Source: Candidatus Microbacterium phytovorans (GTDB taxonomy: Bacteria; Actinomycetota; Actinomycetes; Actinomycetales; Microbacteriaceae). Taken from it: a stretch of 64,000 nucleotides of DNA. Of the stretch, positions 53,713-62,605 are shown in pieces. The notes under the pieces are model-generated. The model searched no databases. It was not told where the DNA came from and worked only from the letters and a program-made list of their open reading frames with translations. Position 1 is the stretch's first letter; the number at the start of each line of letters is the position of its first letter. Both the position numbers and the translations under genes were made by a program. Location of the stretch: positions 2,542,001-2,606,000 of the forward strand of contig CP119321.1 of NCBI GenBank assembly GCA_029202445.1. The letters are read 5' to 3'.

Positions 53713-54107
53713 CGTGCGGTTCCTTCCGTTGCTGTCGTGTCGGTGGGCTGCTGCTGCGCCCGCTCCGCGAGGAGGCGGGCGAGGTCGTCGGCGGCGAGGC
53801 CCAGGGTGCGTGCTTCCGCCAGGAGGGGATCGAGGAAGCGCTCGACGAAGGCGGCACGGCGCTCGGCGAGGAGCAGCGCGCGGGCCCCCGGCGAGACGAA
53901 CATGCCGATGCCGCGGCGCTTGTAGAGCACGCCCTTGTCGGTGAGCATCGCGATCCCCTTCGCCGCAGTGGCCGGGTTGATGCGATAGAAGGCCGCGAGT
54001 TCGTTCGTCGACGGTGCCTGCGCCTCTTCGGCGAGGGCTCCGTCGATGATCGAGTCCTCCACGCTCTCCGCGATCTGCAGGAAGAGCGCGCGTCCTTCTT
54101 CGATCAT
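53709..54107 (-). CDS. GntR-family regulator, YtrA subfamily
   Basis: 132 aa, the short YtrA form with a winged helix (residues 15-75: APSTNELAAFYRINPATAAK, GIAMLTDKGVLYKRRGIGMF) and a small C-terminal dimerisation tail instead of a ligand domain. GAGGTG precedes the ATG. It heads an operon with an ATPase and a permease and should bind the TTAGTT/AACTAA palindrome just upstream, repressing its own operon. Confidence 0.92.
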   Translation of the reverse strand: MIEEGRALFLQIAESVEDSIIDGALAEEAQAPSTNELAAFYRINPATAAKGIAMLTDKGVLYKRRGIGMFVSPGARALLLAERRAAFVERFLDPLLAEARTLGLAADDLARLLAERAQQQPTDTTATEGTAR

Positions 54108-54121
54108 CCGTCACCTCTTGG

Positions 54122-54143
54122 GTTAGTTACTCGACTAACTAAC
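54122..54143. promoter_or_regulatory. YtrA-type operator palindrome
   Basis: GTTAGTTACTCGACTAACTAAC holds arms TTAGTT (54123-54128) and AACTAA (54137-54142) with an 8-bp spacer, about 15 bp upstream of the regulator start codon. AT-rich within a GC-rich region. The rest of the gap to proV (54144-54466, about 320 bp) shows no gene I can support, only a small TGTCG-TGTCTC-CGACA hairpin. Confidence 0.7.
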
Positions 54144-54466
54144 CATGCAACGAAGACGAGACGATGTCAAGCGGTGTGCGCGGGATGCCTCGGTTTGCGG
54201 CCTTCGGTGAACCTCGTTACGTTGGAAAGAGGGCCGCGAGCATGCTCATCGGCCCCCGACGACCAGTCCGCGACCGCTCGATGTCGTGTCTCCGACACCA
54301 TCCGAGCGGGCGTATGGTCGGCGGTCTGGGCGACAGACCCGATGTGTGTCGCCGGAGCGTGACGTCCCCCCGCGTCCGAGGATCGACGCGTGCGGCGGGT
54401 TGCGCCGATGACCGCCACCCGGGCGTAACCGATGCTGCCGCGCGCGCGGCCGCCGAGGTGAAGCAC

Positions 54467-55798
54467 GTGACCGTTCCCCCGTCCCCCGAAGGCGCTCCCG
54501 CCCTCGAAGCCCAGGGCCTGTACAAGGTCTTCGGCCGCAATCCCCGCGAAGGCGTCCGCCGGCTCGAAGCCGGCCAGACCCGCGCCGACATCGCCGACGT
54601 CGGCACCGCCGCCGTCATCGACGCGAGCTTCACGGTGAACCCCGGCGAGATCTTCGTCATCATGGGCCTGTCCGGCTCCGGCAAGTCGACCATCATCCGC
54701 ATGCTCAACGGACTGCTGCAGCCGACCGCCGGCCAGGTGCTCATCGGTGGCCGCAACGTCACGACCGCCGCGCCGGGCGAGCTCCGCGGCATCCGTCGCT
54801 CGTCGGTGTCGATGGTGTTCCAGCACTTCGCGCTGCTGCCCCACCTCACCGTGCTCGACAACGCCGCCTACGCGCTCGAGATCCAGGGCGTCGGACGCAG
54901 CGAGCGTCGCCGCCGTGCCCAGGAGATCCTCGACCGGGTCGGTCTCGGCGACCGAGCGGATGCCATGCCCGACGAACTCTCGGGCGGCATGCGCCAGCGC
55001 GTCGGCATCGCGCGCGCCCTCACGGCCGGCACCGACATCCTCCTGATGGACGAGGCCTTCTCGGCCCTCGACCCGCTCATCCGACGCGAGATGCAGGAGC
55101 AGCTCGTCGAGTTGCAGCGCGAACTCGGCCGCACGATCGTGTTCATCACCCACGACCTCAACGAGGCGATGTTCCTCGGCGACCGGATCGCCGTCATGCG
55201 CGACGGCCGCATCGTGCAGAACGGCACCCCCGAGGAGATCCTCACCGATCCTGCCAACGACTACGTCGCGCAGTTCGTGCAGGACGTCGATCGCGCCCGC
55301 GTGCTCACCGCCGGCTCGGTCATGGAGCCCCCGCACCTGACGACGCCCCTCACCGCCGGCGTCCGCGGCGCCCTGCGCACGCTGCGCGCGCAGCAGGCGG
55401 GCGCGGTGTTCGCGACCGAGAACCGCCGGCTCGTCGGCGTCGTCACCGACCGCGCCGTCATTCGGGCGGTCAAGGCCGGGCAGACCGACCTCCGCGAGAT
55501 CGTCGACGCCTCGGTGCCCACCGTCGGTCCCGACGACCTCCTCACCGACATCGTCGAGACGGCCGTCGAAGCGACGGTGCCCCTGGCCGTCGTGGATGCC
55601 GAACGCCGCCTGCTCGGCGTCATCCCCCGCGTCACGCTCCTCGCCGCCCTTGGGAACGTGCCCGCCACGACCCGCGAGATGCCGATCATCCAGACCCCGA
55701 TCGACCTGGTCGCCGAGTTCACCCCGCTCGTCGACGCCGCCGCCGGAAGCGCCCCCGCCGTGCCGGCGGAGCCCGCGCTGGACGGAGGTGCCCGCTGA
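54467..55798 (+). CDS. proV: Glycine betaine/proline ABC transporter ATP-binding protein
   Basis: 443 aa, taking the GTG at 54467 (AGG eight bases upstream); a GTG three codons earlier is possible. The QAT-family core has Walker A GLSGSGKST, signature LSGGMRQRVGIARAL, and Walker B ILLMDEAFSALD. A C-terminal CBS pair (residues about 290-415: GAVFATENRRLVGVVTDRAV; PLAVVDAERRLLGVI) senses ionic strength in homologues. First of proVWX for compatible-solute uptake under osmotic stress. Confidence 0.93.
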   Translation: MTVPPSPEGAPALEAQGLYKVFGRNPREGVRRLEAGQTRADIADVGTAAVIDASFTVNPGEIFVIMGLSGSGKSTIIRMLNGLLQPTAGQVLIGGRNVTTAAPGELRGIRRSSVSMVFQHFALLPHLTVLDNAAYALEIQGVGRSERRRRAQEILDRVGLGDRADAMPDELSGGMRQRVGIARALTAGTDILLMDEAFSALDPLIRREMQEQLVELQRELGRTIVFITHDLNEAMFLGDRIAVMRDGRIVQNGTPEEILTDPANDYVAQFVQDVDRARVLTAGSVMEPPHLTTPLTAGVRGALRTLRAQQAGAVFATENRRLVGVVTDRAVIRAVKAGQTDLREIVDASVPTVGPDDLLTDIVETAVEATVPLAVVDAERRLLGVIPRVTLLAALGNVPATTREMPIIQTPIDLVAEFTPLVDAAAGSAPAVPAEPALDGGAR

Positions 55799-56721
55799 TG
55801 GAGCAGTTCGAATCGCTCATCCGGATCCCGCTCGGCCAGGCCGTCCGCGACGCCATCGACTTCCTCAAGGAGTACCTCGGCGGCTTCTTCGACGCCATCG
55901 CCACGGTCTTCTCCGCCATCTACGACGTCGCCTCCTGGGTCTTCACGACCCCGCCGTTCTGGGCCGTCATCTTCGTCTTCGCCGCGGCCGCCTGGCTCGT
56001 GAAGGGGTGGAAGCTGGCGGTCGGCACGGTGCTCGGCTTCGTCGTGATCCTCGCCGTGGACCAGTGGGAGAACGCGATGCTCACCCTGGCCCTCACGATC
56101 GTGGCCGTGCTCATCGCCACCGCCATCGCGATCCCGCTGGGCATCTGGGCCGCGCGCTCGCAGACCGTCTCGAACGTCGTGCGACCGATCCTCGACTTCC
56201 TGCAGACGATGCCCGCCTTCGTCTACCTGCTGCCCGCGATCTTCCTCTTCAGCGTCGGCGTCGTGCCGGGCATCGTCGCGACGATCATGTTCGCGATCGC
56301 CCCCGGCGTGCGTCTCACCGAGCTCGGCATCCGCGGCGTCGACCCGGAGGTCGTCGAGGCCGGGCAGGCGTTCGGCGCGACACCGGGCCGTGTGCTCCGC
56401 CAGATCCAGCTCCCACTCGCACTCCCGTCGATCATGGCGGGGATCAACCAGATCATCATGCTGTCGCTGTCGATGTCGGTCATCGCCTCCATGGTGGGCG
56501 CCCCGGGTCTCGGCCGTCCGATCGTGCAGGCGCTGAGCTCCGTCAACGTGCCGCTGGGCTTCGAGGCCGGCCTCGCCGTCGTGATGATCGCGATGATCCT
56601 CGACCGTCTCACGGGCGCACTCGGCACACGCCAGCGACCGCGTCGCCGTTCGGCCACGCCGTCGTCCGCGGCATCCCCTGGGGATGCCGGTGCCGACACG
56701 CGCGTTCCCGCGAACGCCTGA
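55798..56721 (+). CDS. proW: Glycine betaine/proline ABC transporter permease
   Basis: 307 aa, ATG sharing one base with the proV stop (TGATG). An amphipathic N-terminus (LIRIPLGQAVRDAIDFLKEY) precedes six helices; DFLQTMPAFVYLLPAIFLF and GQAFGATPGRVLRQIQLPLA (coupling loop) and SMVGAPGLGRPI are diagnostic of ProW/OpuAB. A short Arg/Ser/Ala tail ends the protein. Confidence 0.95.
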   Translation: MEQFESLIRIPLGQAVRDAIDFLKEYLGGFFDAIATVFSAIYDVASWVFTTPPFWAVIFVFAAAAWLVKGWKLAVGTVLGFVVILAVDQWENAMLTLALTIVAVLIATAIAIPLGIWAARSQTVSNVVRPILDFLQTMPAFVYLLPAIFLFSVGVVPGIVATIMFAIAPGVRLTELGIRGVDPEVVEAGQAFGATPGRVLRQIQLPLALPSIMAGINQIIMLSLSMSVIASMVGAPGLGRPIVQALSSVNVPLGFEAGLAVVMIAMILDRLTGALGTRQRPRRRSATPSSAASPGDAGADTRVPANA

Positions 56722-56835
56722 CAGACCCCCCGACCGGCGGTGCGCGATCCGCGCCGCCTGCCCGTGGCATCCCTCGGGCATCCCCACACCCCGTGACGGC
56801 AGTCCTGCCACAGCACAGGGGAAGAAAGGAAGAAC

Positions 56836-57729
56836 ATGAAGAAGCGCCACCTCCTGAGCACCCTTGCGCTCGGCTCCGCGGCGGCACTCGCTCTCGCCGG
56901 CTGCGCCGGAACGGGCTCCGACGGCGACGGCGAGGCGGCCTCGAAGGAGGTCACCATCGGCGTCTTCAACGGCTGGCCCGAGGGCGAGGCCGTGTCGTAC
57001 CTGTGGAAGCTCATCCTCGAGGACAAGGGCTACACGGTCGACCTCGAGTACGCGGATGCCGGTCCCGTGTTCCAGGGCGTCGCCGGCGGCGACTACGATT
57101 TCGCGCTCGACGGCTGGCTGCCTCTCACTCACGCGGCGTACTTCGAGCAGTTCGGCGACGACATCGTCGACCTGGGCTCGTGGAACGACGACGCGAAGCT
57201 CACGGTCGCGGTGAACGCCGACGCGCCGATCGACTCGCTCGAGGAGCTCGCGGGAGCCGCCGACCAGTTCGACAACCGCCTCATCGGCATCGAGCCGGGC
57301 GCCGGACTCACCGCCGCCACACAGAACGAGGTCATCCCCACCTACGGCCTCGACGGTATGGACTTCATCACCTCGTCCACTCCCGCGATGCTCGCGGAGC
57401 TCGACAGCAAGCTCGACGCCGGCGAGAACGTCGCGGTGACGCTGTGGCGTCCGCACTGGGCGTACGACGCGTACGACATCAAGGACCTCGCCGACCCGGA
57501 GGGTACCCTCGGTGCCGCGGAGTCGATCCACACGTTCGCGCGGAGCGGCTTCGAGACCGATCACCCCGAGGTGAACGAGTGGCTGTCGGAGTTCCGCATG
57601 GACAGCGAGGCGCTGTTCTCGCTGGAGAACGTCATGTACAACACGGGTGAGGACGTCACCGACTACACCGAGATCGTCCGCCAGTGGATGACCGAGAACC
57701 AGGAGTGGGTCGACACGCTCACTGCCTGA
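56836..57729 (+). CDS. proX: Glycine betaine-binding lipoprotein
   Basis: 297 aa. The signal peptide has the lipobox LALAGCAG (Cys near 22). Family segments: VFNGWPEGEAVSYLWKLILE, YDFALDGWLPLTHAAYF, RLIGIEPGAGLTAAT and VTLWRPHWAYDAYDIKDL, with several Trp residues that could form the aromatic box for the trimethylammonium group. GGAAGAAAGGAAG precedes the ATG. Last gene of proVWX. Confidence 0.94.
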   Translation: MKKRHLLSTLALGSAAALALAGCAGTGSDGDGEAASKEVTIGVFNGWPEGEAVSYLWKLILEDKGYTVDLEYADAGPVFQGVAGGDYDFALDGWLPLTHAAYFEQFGDDIVDLGSWNDDAKLTVAVNADAPIDSLEELAGAADQFDNRLIGIEPGAGLTAATQNEVIPTYGLDGMDFITSSTPAMLAELDSKLDAGENVAVTLWRPHWAYDAYDIKDLADPEGTLGAAESIHTFARSGFETDHPEVNEWLSEFRMDSEALFSLENVMYNTGEDVTDYTEIVRQWMTENQEWVDTLTA

Positions 57730-57764
57730 CCGGCATCCGTCTCCGCCGAGCCGGCACGTTCCGC

Positions 57765-57825
57765 GCGAGCCGACACGATTCTCACGCGAGGATCGGGTCG
57801 GCTCGGTGGCTACGTGTCGGCTCGC
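57765..57825. terminator. 13-bp inverted repeat between convergent genes
   Basis: GCGAGCCGACACG (57765-57777) and its exact inverse (57813-57825), 35 bp apart, lie between proX and the leftward gene, whose final codon overlaps the right arm. A further GGGTCGGCTCG sits in the loop. No U-tract, so Rho-independent action is uncertain; a bidirectional terminator fits the convergent position. Confidence 0.45.
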
Positions 57826-58550
57826 GGTGCGTCGGGGGCGGGAAGCTCCGCCGCGATCTTGGTCTCGAGCACGACGATCGCCTCGTCCGACAGCGAGATG
57901 AGGCCGTCGAGTTCGCGCCGAGCCCGCTTGTAGGCGCTCTGCCGTTCGGCGGCCGTCGCGGCCTCGTCGGTCGCGACCGACAGCAGCTGCTTCGCGGTTG
58001 CGAGCCGCTTGCGCTCGGCCTCGCTCAGACCGCTCGTGCTCTGGCGCCGGGCGTCGCGTTCCGCCAGCTCGAAAGCGACCTCGTAGTCGGTCACCGCGGC
58101 GCGATACTCCGCCACCTGTTCCGGAGTGACCTTCGCCGACGCGGATGCCGGCCGCAGCCCGTCGGCGATCTTCTTCGACTTCAAGAAGGCGGCCGTGAGC
58201 GGCTGACGGCCGTCGCTCATCGCGGGATAGTCGATGAGCTTCGCGACGTCGAGCTCGTACTCGAGCCAGCGTGCCGTGACGGCGTCGTGCGTCCCGAACA
58301 GTCGGTCGAGCTGGTCGGGAAGCGGCGAGGGGCGGGTGATGGGCCGAGGCTCGGATGCCGTGGCCACCGGCTTGGCCCGCGCCGCCGTCGCGGCCGCCTT
58401 CAGCTCGCCCTTGATCTTGAGGATCTCCAGTCGCCGCTCGTGTCGGCGGCGCGAGGCGCGCTCCCACCCGCTCGCCACGGCACCGAACGCCGGGATGAGG
58501 GGGAACACGAGCCACCAGTACCCGCGCAGGAAATCGAAGAACGGCTCCAC
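57810..58550 (-). CDS. Membrane-anchored helical protein, paralogue 1
   Basis: 246 aa. N-terminal transmembrane helix (WWLVFPLIPAFGAVASGW) followed by a charged segment (RRRHERRLEILKIKGELK) and a helical domain with HDAVTARWLEYELDVAKLID (residues about 92-111) and YPAMSDGRQPLTAAFLKSKK. The same block recurs in the next gene. A helical C-terminus is Ala/Glu-rich. Cytoplasmic domain of unknown function. Confidence 0.7.
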   Translation of the reverse strand: MEPFFDFLRGYWWLVFPLIPAFGAVASGWERASRRRHERRLEILKIKGELKAAATAARAKPVATASEPRPITRPSPLPDQLDRLFGTHDAVTARWLEYELDVAKLIDYPAMSDGRQPLTAAFLKSKKIADGLRPASASAKVTPEQVAEYRAAVTDYEVAFELAERDARRQSTSGLSEAERKRLATAKQLLSVATDEAATAAERQSAYKRARRELDGLISLSDEAIVVLETKIAAELPAPDAPRADT

Positions 58551-58582
58551 CGTGCCATGCTAACCGCGCGGGAGCGGACTAC

Positions 58583-59587
58583 TCAGCGCGCGTCGGGGCC
58601 GGGCCGTCGGTCGCCGCGTGAAGGAACCGGCCAGACGCCCTCGTCGGGACCGTGCGGTTTCGGCGTCTTCAGCTGTTCGGGATTCGGCTGCGGAGTCGGT
58701 CCCGGCGACGGGTTCGGACGGCGCGAGTCTCCGGCGAGACGCCCGTCGAGCGCGGATGCCGCAGCCTCCGCGGCCCGGGTCAGCGCCTCCGCCGAACGCG
58801 ACATGGCGGACTGTGCGATCGCCGACCACGGCGGCACTCCGGTCGACTCCGGAGCGGGACCCCGCGGGACGGAACCTCCCGCCGGTGCGGTGCCGGCGGC
58901 GCGGGCCAGCCGCCAAGCTTCCTGCTCGGCCGCGTCGAACGCGCGCTCGAGCCGCTGCACGGCATCCCGATACGCGGTGAACTCGGCCGCCGTGACCTGG
59001 GCACGGGTGCGGCGAGCGACCGTCGGGCGGAGCCGCTGAGCGTCGGCCTGCGCCGTGAGGAACGCCGCGGTCTGCGGATGGCGGGCATCGGTCATCGCGG
59101 GAAAGGCGAGCACGCGGGCGGCATCCGTCTCGTACTCCATCCAGCGGGCGGTCACCGCGTCGTGCTGTGCGGTGAGGCGCGCCAGGGGGAACTCGTCGGC
59201 GGGCGTCGCGGGTCGCGGGAGCGCAGCCCGGGCGGCCGTGACGCGGGCGCGAGCGGCGCGAAGAGTGGCAGCGGCGGCGCGTGTCTCCCGCTGCGCGGAC
59301 TGTACGTCGGCGCGCGCGGCAGCCACGTCGGACGAGGTGGCCAGGGATGCCGTGCGCTCCGCCTGCGCCCGTGCCAGCTCGGCGCGGGCGACCCTCGCCG
59401 TGGCCCGCGCAGTGGCCGAACGCTGTCGCGCGGCGCGCAGCTCCTGCTTGGCCGCGTCGAACGCCAGCCGACGCGCGCGCTCGGTGCGCTGGTGCCGCAG
59501 ACCGAACCATCCGAACGCGCCGGCGCCGATCACGGCCGGTCCGATCCACCAGAACTCGGCGATCGTCGTCCAGCCGATCGGGTCCAT
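58583..59587 (-). CDS. Membrane-anchored helical protein, paralogue 2
   Basis: 334 aa. One helix (IGPAVIGAGAFGWFGL) then a long Ala/Arg coiled coil (RQRSATARATARVARAELAR), then HDAVTARWMEYETDAARVLA and FPAMTDARHPQTAAFLTAQA, clearly related to paralogue 1, and a Pro-rich disordered tail (NPSPGPTPQPNPEQLKTPKP). It lies 32 bp upstream of paralogue 1 on the same strand, so they are probably co-transcribed. Family unknown. Confidence 0.7.
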   Translation of the reverse strand: MDPIGWTTIAEFWWIGPAVIGAGAFGWFGLRHQRTERARRLAFDAAKQELRAARQRSATARATARVARAELARAQAERTASLATSSDVAAARADVQSAQRETRAAAATLRAARARVTAARAALPRPATPADEFPLARLTAQHDAVTARWMEYETDAARVLAFPAMTDARHPQTAAFLTAQADAQRLRPTVARRTRAQVTAAEFTAYRDAVQRLERAFDAAEQEAWRLARAAGTAPAGGSVPRGPAPESTGVPPWSAIAQSAMSRSAEALTRAAEAAASALDGRLAGDSRRPNPSPGPTPQPNPEQLKTPKPHGPDEGVWPVPSRGDRRPGPDAR

Positions 59588-59676
59588 GACGCCATGCTAG
59601 CCAGCATGCCTGAATCCCGTCCGGGAGTCCGCCGCCCGCGGCATCCCTTGAGGCATCCGTTGTGGGCATCCCGTTC

Positions 59677-59930
59677 CATGTCCCACTTTCGGCTGCTTCA
59701 GGGCCGCGGGATGGACCGAATGTGGGACATGCCCCTGCACAAGGTGGGACATGGCCCTGCACAAACTGGGACATGCCCCGCACAAGGTGGGACATGTGAC
59801 CCTGGCGGGCGCGATCACCGTGGCATCCGCTGCATGTCCCACTTTCGGCTGTTTCAGGGCCTTGGGATCGACCGAATGTGGGACATGCCCCGCACAGGGT
59901 GGGACATGCCCCTGCACAGAGTGGGACATG
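59677..59930. repeat. TGGGACATG repeat array, locus B
   Basis: Two units, each opened by CATGTCCCA (59677, 59833), with a core of about 37 bp (CTTTCGGCTGCTTCAGGG…), then TGGGACATG copies at 59723, 59745, 59767 and 59788, and at 59879, 59900 and 59922 (spacing 21-22 bp). The first part of the core is the inverse of locus A's CCCTGAAGCGACCGAAAG apart from two bases; spacers here read CCCCTGCACAAGG. Between two leftward genes; non-coding. Confidence 0.85.
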
Positions 59931-59941
59931 GTCCGCCGGGC

Positions 59942-60094
59942 TCAGCCGAAGAGCAGCGCCAGCACCGTCGAGCCGCCGCCCACGAGGATGAGGGAGACGA
60001 TCACGACCCACGCGATGATGCGCGTGCGACGTCCACGCGCGGCGTTCATGCCCGCGTACTCGTCGTCTTCGGGAGTCGGCTTCGACAGGGTCAC
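59942..60094 (-). CDS. Small single-pass membrane protein overlapping purL
   Basis: 50 aa, GTG start overlapping the purL TGA (GTGA). A charged N-terminus ([11 protein letters not shown]) and RGRRTR lead into one C-terminal helix ([20 protein letters not shown]). The tight coupling to purL and clear topology support a real gene; no family recognised. Confidence 0.6.
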   Translation of the reverse strand: MTLSKPTPEDDEYAGMNAARGRRTRIIAWVVIVSLILVGGGSTVLALLFG

Positions 60095-62412
60095 GCGACG
60101 ACCTCCTCGATGATGTCGCCGAAGACGGCGGGAAGCGTGCCGCGCGACTGCTCGCGCAGCTCCGACAGCGGCACCGTGAACACGTCCTGCACTTCGAGCG
60201 CGGGCTCCTCGCCCTCCGCCGCCGGGTCGGTCACGCCGATGCGCAGCACCGGGTAGCCGCGACCCTCGCACAGTCCGCGGAACTTCACGTCCTCCTCGCG
60301 GGGCACCGACACGATCACGCGACCGGTGGACTCGCTGAACAGGGCGGTCGCGGCATCCACGCCGTCGCGCTCCATGATCTCCCGCAGCCACACGCGGGCA
60401 CCGACGCCGAAGCGCATCACGCTCTCCGCGAGGGCCTGGCCGAGCCCGCCCTCGGAGAGGTCGTGAGCCGACGAGACGAGCTCCTGCTGGGATGCCGCGT
60501 GGATCAGCTCGGCGAGCTTCTTCTCCTGCGCGAGATCGACGGCCGGCGGACGACCGCCGAGGTGGTCGTGCACCGTCCCGGCCCACGCCGATCCGCTGAG
60601 CTCGGTCGCGGTGACACCGAGGAGGTAGATGTTCTCGCCGGCATCCTGCCATCCCGACGGGATGCGGCGGGCGACGTCGTCGATGATGCCGAGCACGCCG
60701 ACCACCGGGGTGGGGAAGATCGGCTGGTCGCCCGTCTGGTTGTAGAAGCTGACGTTGCCGCCCGTGACGGGCACGCCCAGCTCGAGGCACGCGTCGGCGA
60801 GGCCGTCGACGGCCTGCCCGAACTGCCACATGACCTCGGGGTTCTCGGGGCTGCCGAAGTTCAGGCAGTCGGTGACGGCGGTGGGGATGGCGCCCGAGAC
60901 GGCGACGTTGCGGTACGCCTCGGCGAGGGCGAGCTGCGCGCCCGCATACGGGTCGAGCTGGCAGAAACGGCCGTTGCAGTCGGTGGCGATCGCGAAGCCG
61001 AGCCCCGATTCCTCGTCGACGCGGATCATGCCGGCGTCGTCGGGGAAGCTCAGCGCCGTGTTGCCCATGACGTAGTAGTCGTACTGGTTCGTGATCCACG
61101 ACGTGTCGGCGAGGTTCGGGCTGGACAGCAGCTGGAGGAACTGGCTGCGCAGGGTCTCCGGGTCGTCGGTGCGGGGCAGGGCGGATGCCGAGTCGTCCCG
61201 GAGCGCGTCGATCCACGTCGGGTACGCCACCGGACGCTCGTACACGGGCCCGTCGACCGCGACGGTCGAGGGGTCGACGTCGACGATCTGCTCGCCGTGC
61301 CAGAAGATCTGCAACCGGCCGTCACCGGTGACCTCGCCGAGCACGCTCGTCTCGACCTGCCACTTGTCCACCACGGCGAGGAACGCGTCGAGCTTCTCGG
61401 GCGCGACGATCGCCATCATGCGCTCCTGGCTCTCGCTCATGAGGATTTCCTCGGGCGTGAGCGACGGGTCGCGCAGCAGCACGTTCTCGAGGTCGACCCG
61501 CATGCCGGAGCCGCCGTTGGCGGCGAGCTCGCTCGTGGCGCACGAGATGCCGGCGGCACCGAGGTCCTGGATCGCCTCGACCAGTTCGCCCTGGTACAGC
61601 TCCAGGCAGCACTCGATGAGCACCTTCTCGGCGAACGGGTCGCCCACCTGCACGGCGGGGCGCTTGGTCGGACCGCCGTCGGCGAACGTGTCGGATGCCA
61701 GGATCGACGCGCCGCCGATGCCGTCGCCGCCGGTGCGCGCTCCGAAGAGCACGACCTTGTTGCCGGCACCGCTCGCATTGGCGAGCTTGAGGTCTTCGTG
61801 GCGGAGCACGCCCACCGCGAGCGCGTTGACGAGGGGGTTTCCCTGGTAGACGGCGTCGAACACCGTCTCGCCGCCGATGTTCGGGAGGCCCAGGCAGTTG
61901 CCGTAGAACGAGATGCCGCTGACGACGCCGTGGACCACACGCGCCGTGTCGGGGTTGTCGATCGCTCCGAAGCGCAGCTGGTCCATGACCGCCACCGGGC
62001 GGGCACCCATCGAGATGATGTCGCGGACGATGCCGCCGACACCGGTCGCGGCGCCCTGGAACGGCTCGATGTAGCTCGGGTGGTTGTGCGATTCGACCTT
62101 GAAGGTGACCGCCCAGCCCTCGCCCACGTCGACGACGCCCGCGTTCTGCCCCATGCCGACCATGAGACGTTCGCGCATCTCGTCGGACACCTTCTGGCCG
62201 AAGCGGCGCAGGTAGATCTTCGACGACTTGTAGGAGCAGTGCTCGCTCCACATGACCGAGTACATGGCCAGCTCACCGCTGGTGGGGCGGCGGCCGAGGA
62301 TCTCGCGGATCCGGTCGTACTCGTCGGGCTTCAGCCCCAGCGCCGCGTAGGGCTGTTCGCGCTCCGGAGTGGCGGCGGCGTTCTCGACGGTGTCTGCAAG
62401 AGGGGTGCTCAC
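60091..62412 (-). CDS. purL: Phosphoribosylformylglycinamidine synthase, large subunit
   Basis: 773 aa from the GTG at 62412 (GGAG nine bases upstream). PurL of the short, three-component type, which uses ammonia from PurQ with PurS to form FGAM from FGAR and ATP. Conserved stretches: [37 protein letters not shown] (metal/nucleotide site), [19 protein letters not shown] and [17 protein letters not shown]. No purQ or purS is in the window. Divergent from the LtrA genes. Confidence 0.96.
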   Translation of the reverse strand: MSTPLADTVENAAATPEREQPYAALGLKPDEYDRIREILGRRPTSGELAMYSVMWSEHCSYKSSKIYLRRFGQKVSDEMRERLMVGMGQNAGVVDVGEGWAVTFKVESHNHPSYIEPFQGAATGVGGIVRDIISMGARPVAVMDQLRFGAIDNPDTARVVHGVVSGISFYGNCLGLPNIGGETVFDAVYQGNPLVNALAVGVLRHEDLKLANASGAGNKVVLFGARTGGDGIGGASILASDTFADGGPTKRPAVQVGDPFAEKVLIECCLELYQGELVEAIQDLGAAGISCATSELAANGGSGMRVDLENVLLRDPSLTPEEILMSESQERMMAIVAPEKLDAFLAVVDKWQVETSVLGEVTGDGRLQIFWHGEQIVDVDPSTVAVDGPVYERPVAYPTWIDALRDDSASALPRTDDPETLRSQFLQLLSSPNLADTSWITNQYDYYVMGNTALSFPDDAGMIRVDEESGLGFAIATDCNGRFCQLDPYAGAQLALAEAYRNVAVSGAIPTAVTDCLNFGSPENPEVMWQFGQAVDGLADACLELGVPVTGGNVSFYNQTGDQPIFPTPVVGVLGIIDDVARRIPSGWQDAGENIYLLGVTATELSGSAWAGTVHDHLGGRPPAVDLAQEKKLAELIHAASQQELVSSAHDLSEGGLGQALAESVMRFGVGARVWLREIMERDGVDAATALFSESTGRVIVSVPREEDVKFRGLCEGRGYPVLRIGVTDPAAEGEEPALEVQDVFTVPLSELREQSRGTLPAVFGDIIEEVVA

Positions 62413-62605
62413 GCGGCTGGGCTCCAAGACTCGGGATGCCGGCGGGGGATCGGCATCCAGTCTAGTTGCGCCGCGCCGCGGCCACGGCTCGCGCGGCCGA
62501 CGGCGTTCGCGTCAGAAAACCGCGCGAAGTCTGTCTTCTCAGGGGACGACCGTGCAACGGGGGCTGTGCCGAGGCATCCCAGGCGGCGTGAAGGGAACTT
62601 CCTCA

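Noticed and set aside
54164..54466. N-terminal extension of proV by about 100 codons
   Set aside because: The upstream part has no family similarity, and a GTG with an AGG site lies at the expected start.
59677..59930. Small open frames reading MSHFR/CPTLCG-type repeats on both strands
   Set aside because: They are translations of the TGGGACATG repeats, have no ribosome sites and change frame between units.
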